Assembly (NCBI GenBank): GCA_016205965.1
Contig: JACQSM010000069.1
Coordinates: forward strand, 1-55,876
Reading direction: 5' to 3'
Source: Candidatus Uhrbacteria bacterium
Lineage (GTDB): Bacteria; Patescibacteriota; Patescibacteriia; SG8-24
DNA length: 55,876 bases
Shown here: positions 7,284 through 16,647 of the stretch, in pieces
Layout: each line of letters opens with the position of its first letter
Numbering within the stretch: position 1 is the stretch's first letter
Made by a program: the position numbers and the translations under genes
Notes under the pieces: generated by a model
The model's input: only the letters and a program-made list of their open reading frames with translations
The model's database searches: none
Told to the model about the DNA's origin: nothing

Positions 7284-10012
7284 CCCCTCCAAACTTTCTC
7301 GATATCGGCGCCGCCGGCGAATCGGCGCCGCGGGAAGATGCCGCCGGCCAACCGCCGGCGATCCGACCGTCGGCGGATGCATCGTCGCTTGCCTTGCGAC
7401 TGACCACGGACATCGACGCCAAGGGGAGCCTGCAAGCCGGCCCCGACGGCAAGCCGCAGTTCACGGGGAGTCTCCATATCTCGAAGTCGAACATCATCGA
7501 ATTCCCGGAAGGCGTTCGAGAAGCGGAGGAGTTGGCCAAGCTCCTCCAAAAGACGCTGAACATGGGCGCGATTCTCGAGAAGGCGGGCGCTCTTGAGCCG
7601 GAAGTCCGGCCGATGGCGCTGCCGTCCGCACCGTCAGCTTCGGCCGCCGCCGTGCCGCCGGCCCGCGCGGAGGAGTGTCGCGTCACCTTCAACGTCTTCG
7701 GCATGCACTGCGCCAGCTGCGCCGGCCTCATCGAGCGCAAGGTGAGGAAGGTGCCCGGCGTGAAGGAGGTCAACGTGAATTTCGGCGCTGAGAAAGCGCG
7801 GGTCGTCTTCGCTGGCGGCATTGCCAGTGAAGAGAAGATCAAGGCGGCGGTGAAAGCCGCCGGCTATCGCGCCGAGGTCGCGGACCAGAAGGATCGCGAG
7901 TTCGAACGGAAGAAACGGGCCGAAGAGGTCGCATCCTATAAGAAACGGTTCCTGGTCGGCCTCGTCTTCAGCATCCCGCTCGCGTACTTCATGCTGCTCG
8001 ACTTCTTCGGGTGGATGCCGTTCCGCCAGGCGGTCCTGCCGCGCATGGGCTTCGTTTCGCTTCTGCTCGCGCTGCCGGTCCAATTCATCCTCGGCGCCGG
8101 CTTTTACAAGGGGATGTGGTCGAGCCTGAAGATGAAGACGTTCAACATGGACAGCCTCATCGCCATCGGCACGAGCACGGCCTTCGTCTACAGCCTGTAT
8201 GAGTTCGTCCGTTATGTGGCGAAAGCCGGCACCGTCTGGGCGCCGATGGGCGCGAAGATTCCCGATCTCTACTTCGAGATCGGCGCGTTCCTCATCACCT
8301 TCGTGCTCATGGGCAAATGGCTGGAATCGAAGGCGAAGGGCAGGACGAGCGCGGCCATCGAGAAGCTCATGGGCCTCCAGGCCAAGACCGCCCGGGTCAT
8401 CCGAGGCGCGGCCACGATCGACATCCCGGTCGATCAGGTGGTCGAGGGCGATACGATCGTCGTCCGTCCGGGCGAGAAGATCCCGGTCGATGGCGCCGTG
8501 ACCAAGGGATTTTCCTCGGTCGATGAGTCGATGCTGACGGGCGAAAGCATCCCGGTCGAAAAGAAAGAAGGGGACGCGGTGATCGGTTCGACCATCAACA
8601 AGAACGGCAGCTTCGAGTTCAAGGCGACCAAGGTCGGATCGGAGACCGCGCTCGCCCAGATCATCCGCCTCATCGAGGACGCGCAGGGATCGAAGGCTCC
8701 GATCCAGGCGGTCGCCGACCGCATCTCCGCCTGGTTCGTGCCGGCGGTCATCGGCATCGCCGCCCTGACGTTCGTCGTCTGGTACTTCGTCATCGGCGCG
8801 TCGCTCACTTATGCGCTCCTGGCCTTCGTGTCGGTCATCGTCATCGCCTGCCCCTGCGCGCTCGGTCTCGGAACGCCGACGGCGGTGATGGTCGGCACCG
8901 GCAAGGGCGCCGAGTACGGCATCCTCATCAAGGGCGGCGAACCGCTCGAGGCCGCGTCGAAGGTGAATGCGGTCGTCTTCGACAAGACCGGCACGCTCAC
9001 CAAGGGGAAACCGGAGGTGACCGACATCGTTTCCCTCTCCCAACTGGATGAGGACGACATCCTCGGCCTCGCCGGCAGCCTCGAAAAGTCGTCGGAGCAC
9101 CCGCTGGCGGAAAGCATCTACGAGTACGCCGTCCAGGAGAACGCGCCCTGCGCCGAAGTCACCGACTTCCACGCCGTTCCCGGACACGGCGTCGTCGGCA
9201 AGATCGGCGGCGAGGAATTCCATCTCGGCAACCGCAAACTGATGGCCCAGCTCGGCCTCGACGTGAGCAAGGTCGAACGGAAGCTGCAGCGGCTGGAAGA
9301 GGCCGGAAAAACGGCGATGCTGCTTGCCACCAAGGAGTGCATCATCGGCATCGTGGCGGCGGCCGACACGCTCAAGGATACGTCCCTCGAGGCCGTGCAG
9401 CGGCTCCAAAAGATGAACGTGGCCGTGTACATGATTACCGGCGACAATCAGCGGACGGCGGCCGCCATCGCCAAGCAGATCGGCATCGTCAACGTGCTGG
9501 CCGAGGTGCTGCCGCAAGACAAGGCGCACGAAGTCCGCAAGCTGCAGGAGCAGGGCTTCAAGGTCGCCATGGTCGGCGACGGCATCAACGACAGTCCGGC
9601 GCTGGCCCAGGCCGACGTCGGCATCGCCATGGGCAGCGGCACGGACGTCGCCATGGAAACCGGCGGCATCGTCATCATCAAGAACGACCTTCGCGACGTC
9701 ATCGGCGCGATCCGTTTGAGCAAGTCGACGATGCGAAAGGTGCGGCAGAACCTGTTCTTCGCTCTGTTCTACAACGTCATCGGCATCCCCGTCGCCGCCC
9801 GGCTCTTCGCCGTCTGGAACATCGTGCTCCGGCCGGAACTGGCGGGGCTTGCCATGGTGTTCAGTTCGGTGTCGGTGATCTCGAACTCGCTGCTGCTCAA
9901 GCGGTTCCATCCGCACAAGCGCGATTGGCTGTCGGATCTCGCGCCGGCGTTCATGACCGCCGTATTCACGCTGGTCTTCGCCGGATTCGCTAAATTGAGC
10001 GGGAAGGCCTGA
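7280..10012 (+). CDS. copA: Copper-translocating P-type ATPase, CPC type (CopA-like)
   Basis: A 910-residue Cu(I) pump that uses ATP to move copper across the membrane. HMA domain with GMHCASC at residues 141-147; CPC transport motif at 524-526 in a transmembrane helix; phosphorylation motif DKTGTLT from Asp568; TGES in the actuator domain; SEHPLA nucleotide-binding motif; and GDGINDSPAL. All catalytic residues are present, making this class P1B-1. The first about 130 residues before the HMA are an unusual extension, Pro/Ala-rich with a short beta-like segment, which I do not recognise. The start overlaps the chaperone stop (ATGA). A second, different copper ATPase follows at 10104. Confidence 0.95.
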   Translation: MTPPNFLDIGAAGESAPREDAAGQPPAIRPSADASSLALRLTTDIDAKGSLQAGPDGKPQFTGSLHISKSNIIEFPEGVREAEELAKLLQKTLNMGAILEKAGALEPEVRPMALPSAPSASAAAVPPARAEECRVTFNVFGMHCASCAGLIERKVRKVPGVKEVNVNFGAEKARVVFAGGIASEEKIKAAVKAAGYRAEVADQKDREFERKKRAEEVASYKKRFLVGLVFSIPLAYFMLLDFFGWMPFRQAVLPRMGFVSLLLALPVQFILGAGFYKGMWSSLKMKTFNMDSLIAIGTSTAFVYSLYEFVRYVAKAGTVWAPMGAKIPDLYFEIGAFLITFVLMGKWLESKAKGRTSAAIEKLMGLQAKTARVIRGAATIDIPVDQVVEGDTIVVRPGEKIPVDGAVTKGFSSVDESMLTGESIPVEKKEGDAVIGSTINKNGSFEFKATKVGSETALAQIIRLIEDAQGSKAPIQAVADRISAWFVPAVIGIAALTFVVWYFVIGASLTYALLAFVSVIVIACPCALGLGTPTAVMVGTGKGAEYGILIKGGEPLEAASKVNAVVFDKTGTLTKGKPEVTDIVSLSQLDEDDILGLAGSLEKSSEHPLAESIYEYAVQENAPCAEVTDFHAVPGHGVVGKIGGEEFHLGNRKLMAQLGLDVSKVERKLQRLEEAGKTAMLLATKECIIGIVAAADTLKDTSLEAVQRLQKMNVAVYMITGDNQRTAAAIAKQIGIVNVLAEVLPQDKAHEVRKLQEQGFKVAMVGDGINDSPALAQADVGIAMGSGTDVAMETGGIVIIKNDLRDVIGAIRLSKSTMRKVRQNLFFALFYNVIGIPVAARLFAVWNIVLRPELAGLAMVFSSVSVISNSLLLKRFHPHKRDWLSDLAPAFMTAVFTLVFAGFAKLSGKA

Positions 10013-10031
10013 ACGCAGTCCATTACGGTGC

Positions 10032-10061
10032 GCGACGGCCGGACCTCACGCCGGCCGTCGC
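10032..10061 (+). terminator. Strong hairpin between the two copper ATPases
   Basis: A perfect 11-bp GC-rich stem GCGACGGCCGG / CCGGCCGTCGC with an 8-nt loop. No T tract follows, so it may be a 3'-end stabiliser and not an efficient terminator. A separate promoter for the second ATPase lies 25 bp later. Confidence 0.5.
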
Positions 10062-10085
10062 GTCGTATCTCCGAGGTGCTGAATC

Positions 10086-10094
10086 TGCTAAACT
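10086..10094 (+). promoter_or_regulatory. Extended -10 promoter of the CPH-type ATPase
   Basis: TGCTAAACT ends 9 nt before ATG 10104. It shares GAATCTGCTAAA with the promoter before 2398. A near-leaderless transcript is expected. Confidence 0.55.
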
Positions 10095-10103
10095 ATAGTG
10101 CGT

Positions 10104-12230
10104 ATGCCCAGTTATACCTGTCCGATGCATCCCGAGATACGACGCGACGCTCCCGGGCTCTGCCCGGAGTGCGGCATGCGGCTGCTGCCGGAGAAAGCCG
10201 AATCCGAACCTCATGGCGGACACGGCGGCATGAAGATGCCGGACGGAGTCGCGCCGCCGGGCAAGCATGAAGGTCATTCGCTCGCGATCTTCGCGCGGAA
10301 GTTTTGGGTGTCATTGTTTTTGACGCTGCCGGTGGTTCTTCAGTCGGGATTGTGGCAGAAGATTTCCGGGCGGCCGTTCCCGTCATTTCCGGGTTCGGCC
10401 TTTTTTCCGTTCGCCCTGGGCTCGATAATTTTTTTCTATGGCGGTTGGGTGTTCCTCCAAGGAGCGTTGCGCGAAGTTCGCGCCCGTCTGCCGGGCATGA
10501 TGACGCTCATCGCCATCGCCATTTCCGCGGCGTATGCCTATAGCGTCTACGCGACGTTCTCGGGCAAGAGCGGCGACCTCTACTGGGAGCTGACGACGCT
10601 CATCACCGTCATGCTGCTCGGCCATTGGCTGGAGATGCGGGCGGTGCAGAGCACGCAGGGCGCGCTCAAGGAACTTTCGAAGTTATTGCCGGACACGGTC
10701 GAGGTGGTGAGGAACGGCAAACCGGAGATCGTCGAACTTTCGGAATTGCGGGAGGGCGATCTTTTCATCGTGCGGCCGGGAGGCAAGGTGGCCGCCGACG
10801 GTGTCGTCGCCGAGGGCAAGACGGAATTGGACGAGTCCATGGTCACGGGCGAGTCGCGGCCGGTGCGCAAGGGAGTCGGGAGCGAAGTGATCGCCGGCAC
10901 GGTCAACGGAGACGGATCGCTCACTGTTCGAGTCACGAAGATCGGCGAAAAGACGTTTTTGGCCGGCGTCATGCGCCTCGTCGCCGAAGCGCAGGCCTCG
11001 AAATCGCGGCTGCAGATCCTTTCCGACCGCGCCGCCCAGGTCCTCACGGTGATCGCCGTCGGCGGCGGGTTTCTCACGCTGACCGCGTGGCTGTTCGTCG
11101 CCGAACCCGGCTACGCCGTCGAACGCATGGTCGCGGTGCTGGTCATCGCCTGTCCGCACGCCTTGGGCCTCGCCGTGCCGCTCGTCGCTTCGATCTCGAC
11201 CATGCTCGCCGCCAAGAACGGGTTTTTGGTCAAACAGCGGCTCGCCCTCGAGGCCGCCAAGGATGTCGACGTCGTTCTCTTCGATAAAACGGGCACCTTG
11301 ACCAAGGGGGCTTATGGAGTCGATCGCGTCTGGAATTTTTCCGGCGCGGATACGGCGGAAGTGTTGCGCCTCGCCGCCGCCGTCGACGGTCCTTCCGAAC
11401 ACGTCATCGCCAAAGCGATCGCGGCCAAGGCGCGGCAGGACGGCATCAGTGTCCAATCCGTTTCCGATTTTTCGCGAGTCCCCGGCAAGGGCGTGAAAGG
11501 CATCGTCGCCGGCGAGGAAATTTCCGCCGGCGGCCGGGCGCTGCTTGAACAGCGCGAAGGCGCCGTCCCGGGGCGCTACGGGACGGAGATCGACGCTGAA
11601 AATAAGAAAGGGAAGACCGTCGTCTACGTGCTGAAGGGTGGGCAACCGTTCGGCGCGATCGCCCTGGCGGACGTCATCCGCGAGGAGTCGCGACAGGCGG
11701 TCGCCGATCTCAAGAACATGGGCCTCAAGGTCGCCATGATCACCGGCGATTCCGAGGACGTGGCCGCCTGGGTGGCCGGGGAGCTCGGCATCGATGAGGT
11801 TTTCGCCAAAGTCCTGCCGGAAAAGAAGGCTGAAAAAGTGAAATTGCTGCAGCAAAAAGGGCAAAAGGTGGCGATGGTCGGCGACGGCATCAATGACGCG
11901 CCCGCGCTGACGCAGGCGGACCTCGGCATCGCCATCGGCGCCGGCACGAACGTCGCCATCGAATCCGCCGGCATCATTTTGGTGAGGAACGATCCGCGCG
12001 ATATCCCCAAGATCATCACGCTTTCGCGTCGCACCTACGCGAAGATGATCCAGAACATCCTCTGGGCGTCGGGCTACAACATCGTCGCCCTGCCGCTTGC
12101 TGCCGGCGCGCTCGCCTTCAAGGGCATCGTGCTGCAGCCGGCCTGGTCGGCGGTTTTCATGTCGCTCTCCACGGTCATCGTCGCGGTCAACGCCATGGCG
12201 CTGCGGAAAGCGAAATTGGGGCGGGAGTGA
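10104..12230 (+). CDS. copB: Copper/silver P-type ATPase, CPH type (CopB-like)
   Basis: A 708-residue P1B-type pump of a different class from the upstream one. The N-terminus carries a small metal-binding zinc-ribbon-like motif (YTCPMHPEI, CPECGM) and a His/Met-rich stretch (EPHGGHGGMKM, HEGH) in place of an HMA domain. The transport motif is CPH (about residues 350-352). DKTGTLT begins near Asp394, TGES is present, and GDGINDAPAL is intact. CPH pumps (P1B-3) are known to export Cu(II), Cu(I) or Ag(I). Start ATG 10104 is taken because it directly follows the -10 box and begins at the metal-binding motif; GTG 10098 is the alternative. Probably transcribed separately from copA. Confidence 0.93.
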   Translation: MPSYTCPMHPEIRRDAPGLCPECGMRLLPEKAESEPHGGHGGMKMPDGVAPPGKHEGHSLAIFARKFWVSLFLTLPVVLQSGLWQKISGRPFPSFPGSAFFPFALGSIIFFYGGWVFLQGALREVRARLPGMMTLIAIAISAAYAYSVYATFSGKSGDLYWELTTLITVMLLGHWLEMRAVQSTQGALKELSKLLPDTVEVVRNGKPEIVELSELREGDLFIVRPGGKVAADGVVAEGKTELDESMVTGESRPVRKGVGSEVIAGTVNGDGSLTVRVTKIGEKTFLAGVMRLVAEAQASKSRLQILSDRAAQVLTVIAVGGGFLTLTAWLFVAEPGYAVERMVAVLVIACPHALGLAVPLVASISTMLAAKNGFLVKQRLALEAAKDVDVVLFDKTGTLTKGAYGVDRVWNFSGADTAEVLRLAAAVDGPSEHVIAKAIAAKARQDGISVQSVSDFSRVPGKGVKGIVAGEEISAGGRALLEQREGAVPGRYGTEIDAENKKGKTVVYVLKGGQPFGAIALADVIREESRQAVADLKNMGLKVAMITGDSEDVAAWVAGELGIDEVFAKVLPEKKAEKVKLLQQKGQKVAMVGDGINDAPALTQADLGIAIGAGTNVAIESAGIILVRNDPRDIPKIITLSRRTYAKMIQNILWASGYNIVALPLAAGALAFKGIVLQPAWSAVFMSLSTVIVAVNAMALRKAKLGRE

Positions 12231-12330
12231 CGGCGGTTTTTTAAGCAGGCCTTTGTCTTTACATTCCGCCAAAACAGCAGTACCGTAGGCCGGCACCCTG
12301 AAAATTTACACGCGTGCAGAGGAGAGTGAG

Positions 12331-14952
12331 ATGGATACGACGCAGAAGCAACGAGAGATTTTGCCGACCGGCGTGAGGCCGTTGCGGTATACCCTGGACC
12401 TGACGCCGGACATCGAGAACGGCAAGTTCTCGGGAACGGTCGACATCGACCTCCGGGTTCGCGAGACGACGACGCAGATCGTCCTCAATGCGGCCGATCT
12501 GGTCATCACCGGGCTCATCCGCCAGAACGGTCAGGTCCAACCGGTCACGGCGACGTATGACGCGGCAGCTGGTCGGGCGACGCTCGCCTTCGGACGCCCG
12601 CTCGACCCAGGATTGCCGACCTTGTTGCACCTCGCCTTCGAGGGCAGCTTGAACGACACCCTCTCGGGCTTCTACAAGAGCGAGTACGTGTTGCCCGACG
12701 GCACCAAGCGCGCCATGGCCACGACCCAGTTCGAGCCGGCGCATGCGCGTCGGGCGTTCCCGTGCTGGGACGAACCGGCCGTCAAAGCCGTGTTCCGTGT
12801 CAGCATGACGGTGCCCGACCGCCTCGTCGCCGTCTCCAACGGCCGCGTCTTGAGAGAGACGCCGCTCCGCGACGGCAGCGGCAGGAAGCTCGTTGAATTC
12901 GAGGACACGCCGGTCATGTCGACCTATCTGCTGGCGTTCATCGCCGGCGATCTGGAGTGCGTCAGCGCCAGGACGCCGGACGGCGTCGATGTCGGCGTCT
13001 GGGCGACGCCTGGCAAAAAAGACCAGTGCGAATTCGCGCTCGGCGTCGCCACCCGATGTCTGGAGTACTACGCCGATTATTTCGGCGCCTCCTATCAGCT
13101 GCCGAAGATGGATCTCCTGGCCATTCCGGATTTTTCCGCCGGCGCCATGGAGAACTGGGGCGCGATCACCTTTCGCGAAACCTCGCTGCTCGTCGACCCG
13201 GTGAATTCGTCGCAGGCCGCGCGGCAGCGGGTCGCCGAGGTCGTGGCCCATGAGATCGCGCATCAGTGGTTCGGCAATCTCGTCACCATGGAGTGGTGGA
13301 ACGACCTCTGGCTCAACGAAAGTTTCGCCACCTGGATCGCCGCCAAGGCCGTGGACGAGATGTTTCCAGAGTGGGAAGTCTGGCCGCAGTTCGTCGCCGA
13401 CGACATGTCGAGCGGGCTTCGGCTCGACGGCCTCCGCAGCTCGCATCCGATCGACGTCGAGGTCGCCAAGGCGGAAGAGATCGATGAGATCTTCGATGTC
13501 ATCAGCTACAGCAAGGGCGGCGCGGTGCTGCGTATGCTCGAGAACTTCCTTTCCGAAGAGAAGTTCCGGGACGGTCTGCGCCTCTACATGAGCCGCCATG
13601 CCTACGGCAACACGCGCGCTCAAGATCTCTGGCAGGCGCTGGCCGAAGCCGCGGCCGATCCGCATCTGGCGGAGATGATGCGGTCCTGGACTCGGCAGAC
13701 GGGCTATCCGACGATCGATGTCGCCTCTGATCCGGCAGCGCCCGAGGCCGGGCTGTGTCTCCGGCAGTCCCGCTTCTGTTACGCTGCCGGACACGCCGAC
13801 GACCAACAGTTCTGGCTGGTCCCTGTCGGACTTGCCGAAGGGGGCGCGGCCGGCCGGCATGGTCCGGCCATCCTCCATCGCCTCGGGGATAAGAGCCTCA
13901 AGGTGCCCAAGCCGGGCGGTGCATCCGGTGCCGGAGCGTGGCTGCATGCCAACGCCGGCCGAACCGGATTTTATCGCGTCAATTACGACGCCGACGGCTG
14001 GCGCAGGCTCATCGATGCCGTCCGGGCCGGTCACGGCCTGACGACCGAGGAGCGCTTCGGTCTCCAGGACGACGCCTTCGCCCTCTCGCTTGCCGGCATC
14101 ACGCCGGCGACGACGTTCCTCGACCTGGCCGCCGCCTACGAAAACGAACAGGCCTACGCGGTCTGGTCCGGACTCGCCGACGGTCTCCGGGAGATGCGCC
14201 TGCTCATCGGCCGCGAGGCCGGCGTCAGCGACGGATACGGCAATCTGGCGCGCGAGCTTTTCGCACCGCTCGCCGTCCGGATCGGCTGGAATCGCCGGCC
14301 CGACGACAAACCGTCCGACATCCTGCTCCGCAGCCTGGCGCTGCATGAGGCCGGCCGTTACGGCGATCAGGCCGTGGCCGAGGAAGCGCTGCGGCGTTTC
14401 ACGAAGGTCGCGGACGGCGACGCCGGCGATCCCGACGTCCGCTCGGCGATCTATCGGCTGGCGGTGAAAGCCGGCGGCCTCCAGGGCTATGAAAAGCTTC
14501 TCGGGCTGTACCGTTCGTCGACGCTCCAGGAGGAAAAGATGCGCCTGTTCTCGGCGCTCGCCTGGTGCGAAACCGAGGATCTGCTCCAACGGACGCTGGA
14601 GTTCTCGCTGACGCCGGAGGTCAGAAGGCAGGACGCCTTCTACGGCTTCAGCGGAGTCGCGGCCAACCCGCGCGGCAAGGTCATGGCCTGGCAGTACCTC
14701 AAGCTGCGCTGGGATGATCTCCGCGATATCTACCGGACCAATATCGGCATGCTCGGCTACTTCGTCGATGCGGTGACCGGCGGTCTGTCGACGCCGGAAG
14801 ACCAGGCCGACGTCAAGGCGTTCTTCACCCGGCATCAGGCGTCGGCCCTCTCCCGGACCATCGATCAGGCGCTCGAACAGATCGGCATCAACGTCGCCTG
14901 GCGAGAGAAGAATCTCGCCCAGCTCGCGCGGCGATTCGACATCCGCAGCTGA
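12331..14952 (+). CDS. pepN: M1 family metalloaminopeptidase
   Basis: An 873-residue zinc aminopeptidase of the puromycin-sensitive/ERAP-like M1 type, removing N-terminal residues from peptides in the cytoplasm. GAMENWG begins near residue 271. The zinc site HEIAHQWFGN has His307 and His311, with the third ligand Glu in WLNES 18 residues on. The C-terminal half is the helical ERAP1-C-like domain. No signal peptide. Start ATG 12331 has a clear Shine-Dalgarno (GAGGAGAG) 5-10 nt upstream, rare in this window. A terminator overlaps the stop codon. Likely a peptide-recycling enzyme; no link to neighbours is evident. Confidence 0.95.
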   Translation: MDTTQKQREILPTGVRPLRYTLDLTPDIENGKFSGTVDIDLRVRETTTQIVLNAADLVITGLIRQNGQVQPVTATYDAAAGRATLAFGRPLDPGLPTLLHLAFEGSLNDTLSGFYKSEYVLPDGTKRAMATTQFEPAHARRAFPCWDEPAVKAVFRVSMTVPDRLVAVSNGRVLRETPLRDGSGRKLVEFEDTPVMSTYLLAFIAGDLECVSARTPDGVDVGVWATPGKKDQCEFALGVATRCLEYYADYFGASYQLPKMDLLAIPDFSAGAMENWGAITFRETSLLVDPVNSSQAARQRVAEVVAHEIAHQWFGNLVTMEWWNDLWLNESFATWIAAKAVDEMFPEWEVWPQFVADDMSSGLRLDGLRSSHPIDVEVAKAEEIDEIFDVISYSKGGAVLRMLENFLSEEKFRDGLRLYMSRHAYGNTRAQDLWQALAEAAADPHLAEMMRSWTRQTGYPTIDVASDPAAPEAGLCLRQSRFCYAAGHADDQQFWLVPVGLAEGGAAGRHGPAILHRLGDKSLKVPKPGGASGAGAWLHANAGRTGFYRVNYDADGWRRLIDAVRAGHGLTTEERFGLQDDAFALSLAGITPATTFLDLAAAYENEQAYAVWSGLADGLREMRLLIGREAGVSDGYGNLARELFAPLAVRIGWNRRPDDKPSDILLRSLALHEAGRYGDQAVAEEALRRFTKVADGDAGDPDVRSAIYRLAVKAGGLQGYEKLLGLYRSSTLQEEKMRLFSALAWCETEDLLQRTLEFSLTPEVRRQDAFYGFSGVAANPRGKVMAWQYLKLRWDDLRDIYRTNIGMLGYFVDAVTGGLSTPEDQADVKAFFTRHQASALSRTIDQALEQIGINVAWREKNLAQLARRFDIRS

Positions 14953-14974
14953 CCGCTAATAGCGGTCTTTTTTT
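14951..14974 (+). terminator. Terminator of the aminopeptidase gene
   Basis: Stem GACCGC / GCGGTC with loop TAATA, followed by seven T. It overlaps the TGA stop. Confidence 0.85.
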
Positions 14975-15107
14975 ATCCGGTCACGGGATGCTGGCGCCGC
15001 ATGGCCTGGCGGCGAAACGGATGCTACCATGACAACGCTTCCGCAGTTGACGCCGAAGCATGCCGGGTGATAAGCCACCCACGCCGCTATTATTCCGACG
15101 CCATATT

Positions 15108-16643
15108 ATGACCCAAGACCAGGCCCTGGCCATCATGAAATCCGGTGCCAACGTCTTCCTGACCGGAGAGCCGGGCGCCGGGAAAACGCACACCGTTAAC
15201 CGCTACGTCGACTATCTGCGGCAGCACGGCATCGAGCCGGCCCTGACCGCCTCGACCGGCATCGCCGCGACCCATATTTCGGGCATGACCGTCCATTCCT
15301 GGTCCGGCATCGGCATCGCCGCCGAACTGTCGCCCTACGATCTCGATCGCATTTCGGGCAATGAGCGCATCTACAAGCGCCTGTCCAAAGCCAAGGTGCT
15401 GATCGTCGACGAGATCTCGATGCTCGACGCCCGGACGCTCGGCATGGTCGACCAAGTTTGCCGCGCCGTCCGGCGGAACCACCTGGCCTTCGGCGGCCTG
15501 CAGACCGTTTTCGTCGGCGATTTTTTTCAGCTGCCGCCGGTCGCCCGCGAAGGGCGCGGCGCCCAATTCGCTTTTCGTTCATCGGCCTGGGCCAAGCTCC
15601 AGCCGACCGTATGCTACCTGTCCGAGCAGTACCGCCAGGACGACCCGGCGTATCTGTCGGTGCTCACGGCGATCCGTTCGAACGACGTCCGTCAGGAACA
15701 CGTCGGCGCGCTCGAGTCGCGGGCCGCCTCGCGCGCCGGCGCCGGCCAGGACGTCGTCAAACTTTTTTCGCACAACATCGACGTCGACCGGATCAACGAC
15801 AGGGAGCTGGCCAAGCTCGAGGCCAAGGAACGGTCGTTCTCGATGTCTGCCAAGGGTCCGGCGCATCTCATCGACACGCTCAAGCGGAGCTGCTTGTCGC
15901 CCGAGGCACTCCGGCTCAAACCGGGAGCGGCGGTGATGTTCACCAGGAACAACCAGCCGGCCGGCTTCGTCAACGGGACGCTCGGCACGGTCGTCGGCTT
16001 CGACCACGACACCGGGTTCCCGAAAGTCAGGACTCGGCACGGCAGCGTCATCACCGCCGAGCCGATGGACTGGAAGATCGAGGACCAGGGCCAAGCCTTG
16101 GCCGCCGTCCAGCAGGTACCGCTGCGTTTGGCTTGGGCCATGACCATCCACAAGAGCCAGGGCATGAGCCTCGACGCCGCCGTCATGGATCTCGGATCGG
16201 CCTTCGAGTACGGCCAAGGGTACGTGGCGCTCTCGCGCGTCCGGCGTTTGTCGGGACTATTCCTGCTGGGCTGCAATCGGCGGGCGCTGGAGGTGCATCC
16301 GGAAATTTTGGAGGAAGATCGCGAGCTGCGGCTGATGTCGCAAGCCGCCGAATCGGAGTTCGGGACGATGGCCGGCGACGAGCGCGACGACATCGAACGC
16401 CGCTTCATCGAGGCCTGCGGCGGCAGGATCGCGGCCGAGGCCGAAAAGAAGAAAAGTTTTTCGGTCGAAGACGTGCGCAAATCCCATCCCAAGGCCTACT
16501 CGCGCTGGTCGCCCGAAGAAGAACAGAAATTGGTCGCGATGTTCAAGGACGGCCGGGCCGTCAAAGAGATCGCCCGGCAGCTCGATCGAAAACGCGGCGG
16601 CATCACCGCCCGCCTCAAAAAGCTCGGACTCATCGAATCGTAG
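15108..16643 (+). CDS. PIF1-like helicase with C-terminal helix-turn-helix
   Basis: A 511-residue superfamily 1B (PIF1/RecD-like) DNA helicase. Walker A GEPGAGKTH is near residue 20, Walker B LIVDEISM follows near residue 102, then GDFFQLPPV and EQYRQDD. Motif VI-type TIHKSQGMSLD and YVALSRVRRL lie near residues 345-385. The last about 50 residues (RWSPEEEQKLVAMFKDG...) resemble a Myb/SANT-like or resolvase-type helix-turn-helix. Start ATG 15108 is preferred over the upstream frame start because it begins the helicase domain and TATTAT lies at 15088-15093. The role is presumably in replication or recombination intermediates. Convergent with the flavoprotein at 16648. Confidence 0.9.
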   Translation: MTQDQALAIMKSGANVFLTGEPGAGKTHTVNRYVDYLRQHGIEPALTASTGIAATHISGMTVHSWSGIGIAAELSPYDLDRISGNERIYKRLSKAKVLIVDEISMLDARTLGMVDQVCRAVRRNHLAFGGLQTVFVGDFFQLPPVAREGRGAQFAFRSSAWAKLQPTVCYLSEQYRQDDPAYLSVLTAIRSNDVRQEHVGALESRAASRAGAGQDVVKLFSHNIDVDRINDRELAKLEAKERSFSMSAKGPAHLIDTLKRSCLSPEALRLKPGAAVMFTRNNQPAGFVNGTLGTVVGFDHDTGFPKVRTRHGSVITAEPMDWKIEDQGQALAAVQQVPLRLAWAMTIHKSQGMSLDAAVMDLGSAFEYGQGYVALSRVRRLSGLFLLGCNRRALEVHPEILEEDRELRLMSQAAESEFGTMAGDERDDIERRFIEACGGRIAAEAEKKKSFSVEDVRKSHPKAYSRWSPEEEQKLVAMFKDGRAVKEIARQLDRKRGGITARLKKLGLIES

Positions 16644-16647
16644 CGGC

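Noticed and set aside
7634..9916. 760-residue open frame on the minus strand
   Set aside because: It is antisense to the copper ATPase, whose motifs are complete. Long open antisense frames are expected at this GC content, and the product is Arg/Asp/His-rich low-complexity sequence without motifs.
12259..14835. 858-residue open frame on the minus strand
   Set aside because: Antisense shadow of the M1 aminopeptidase, with no recognisable domain.
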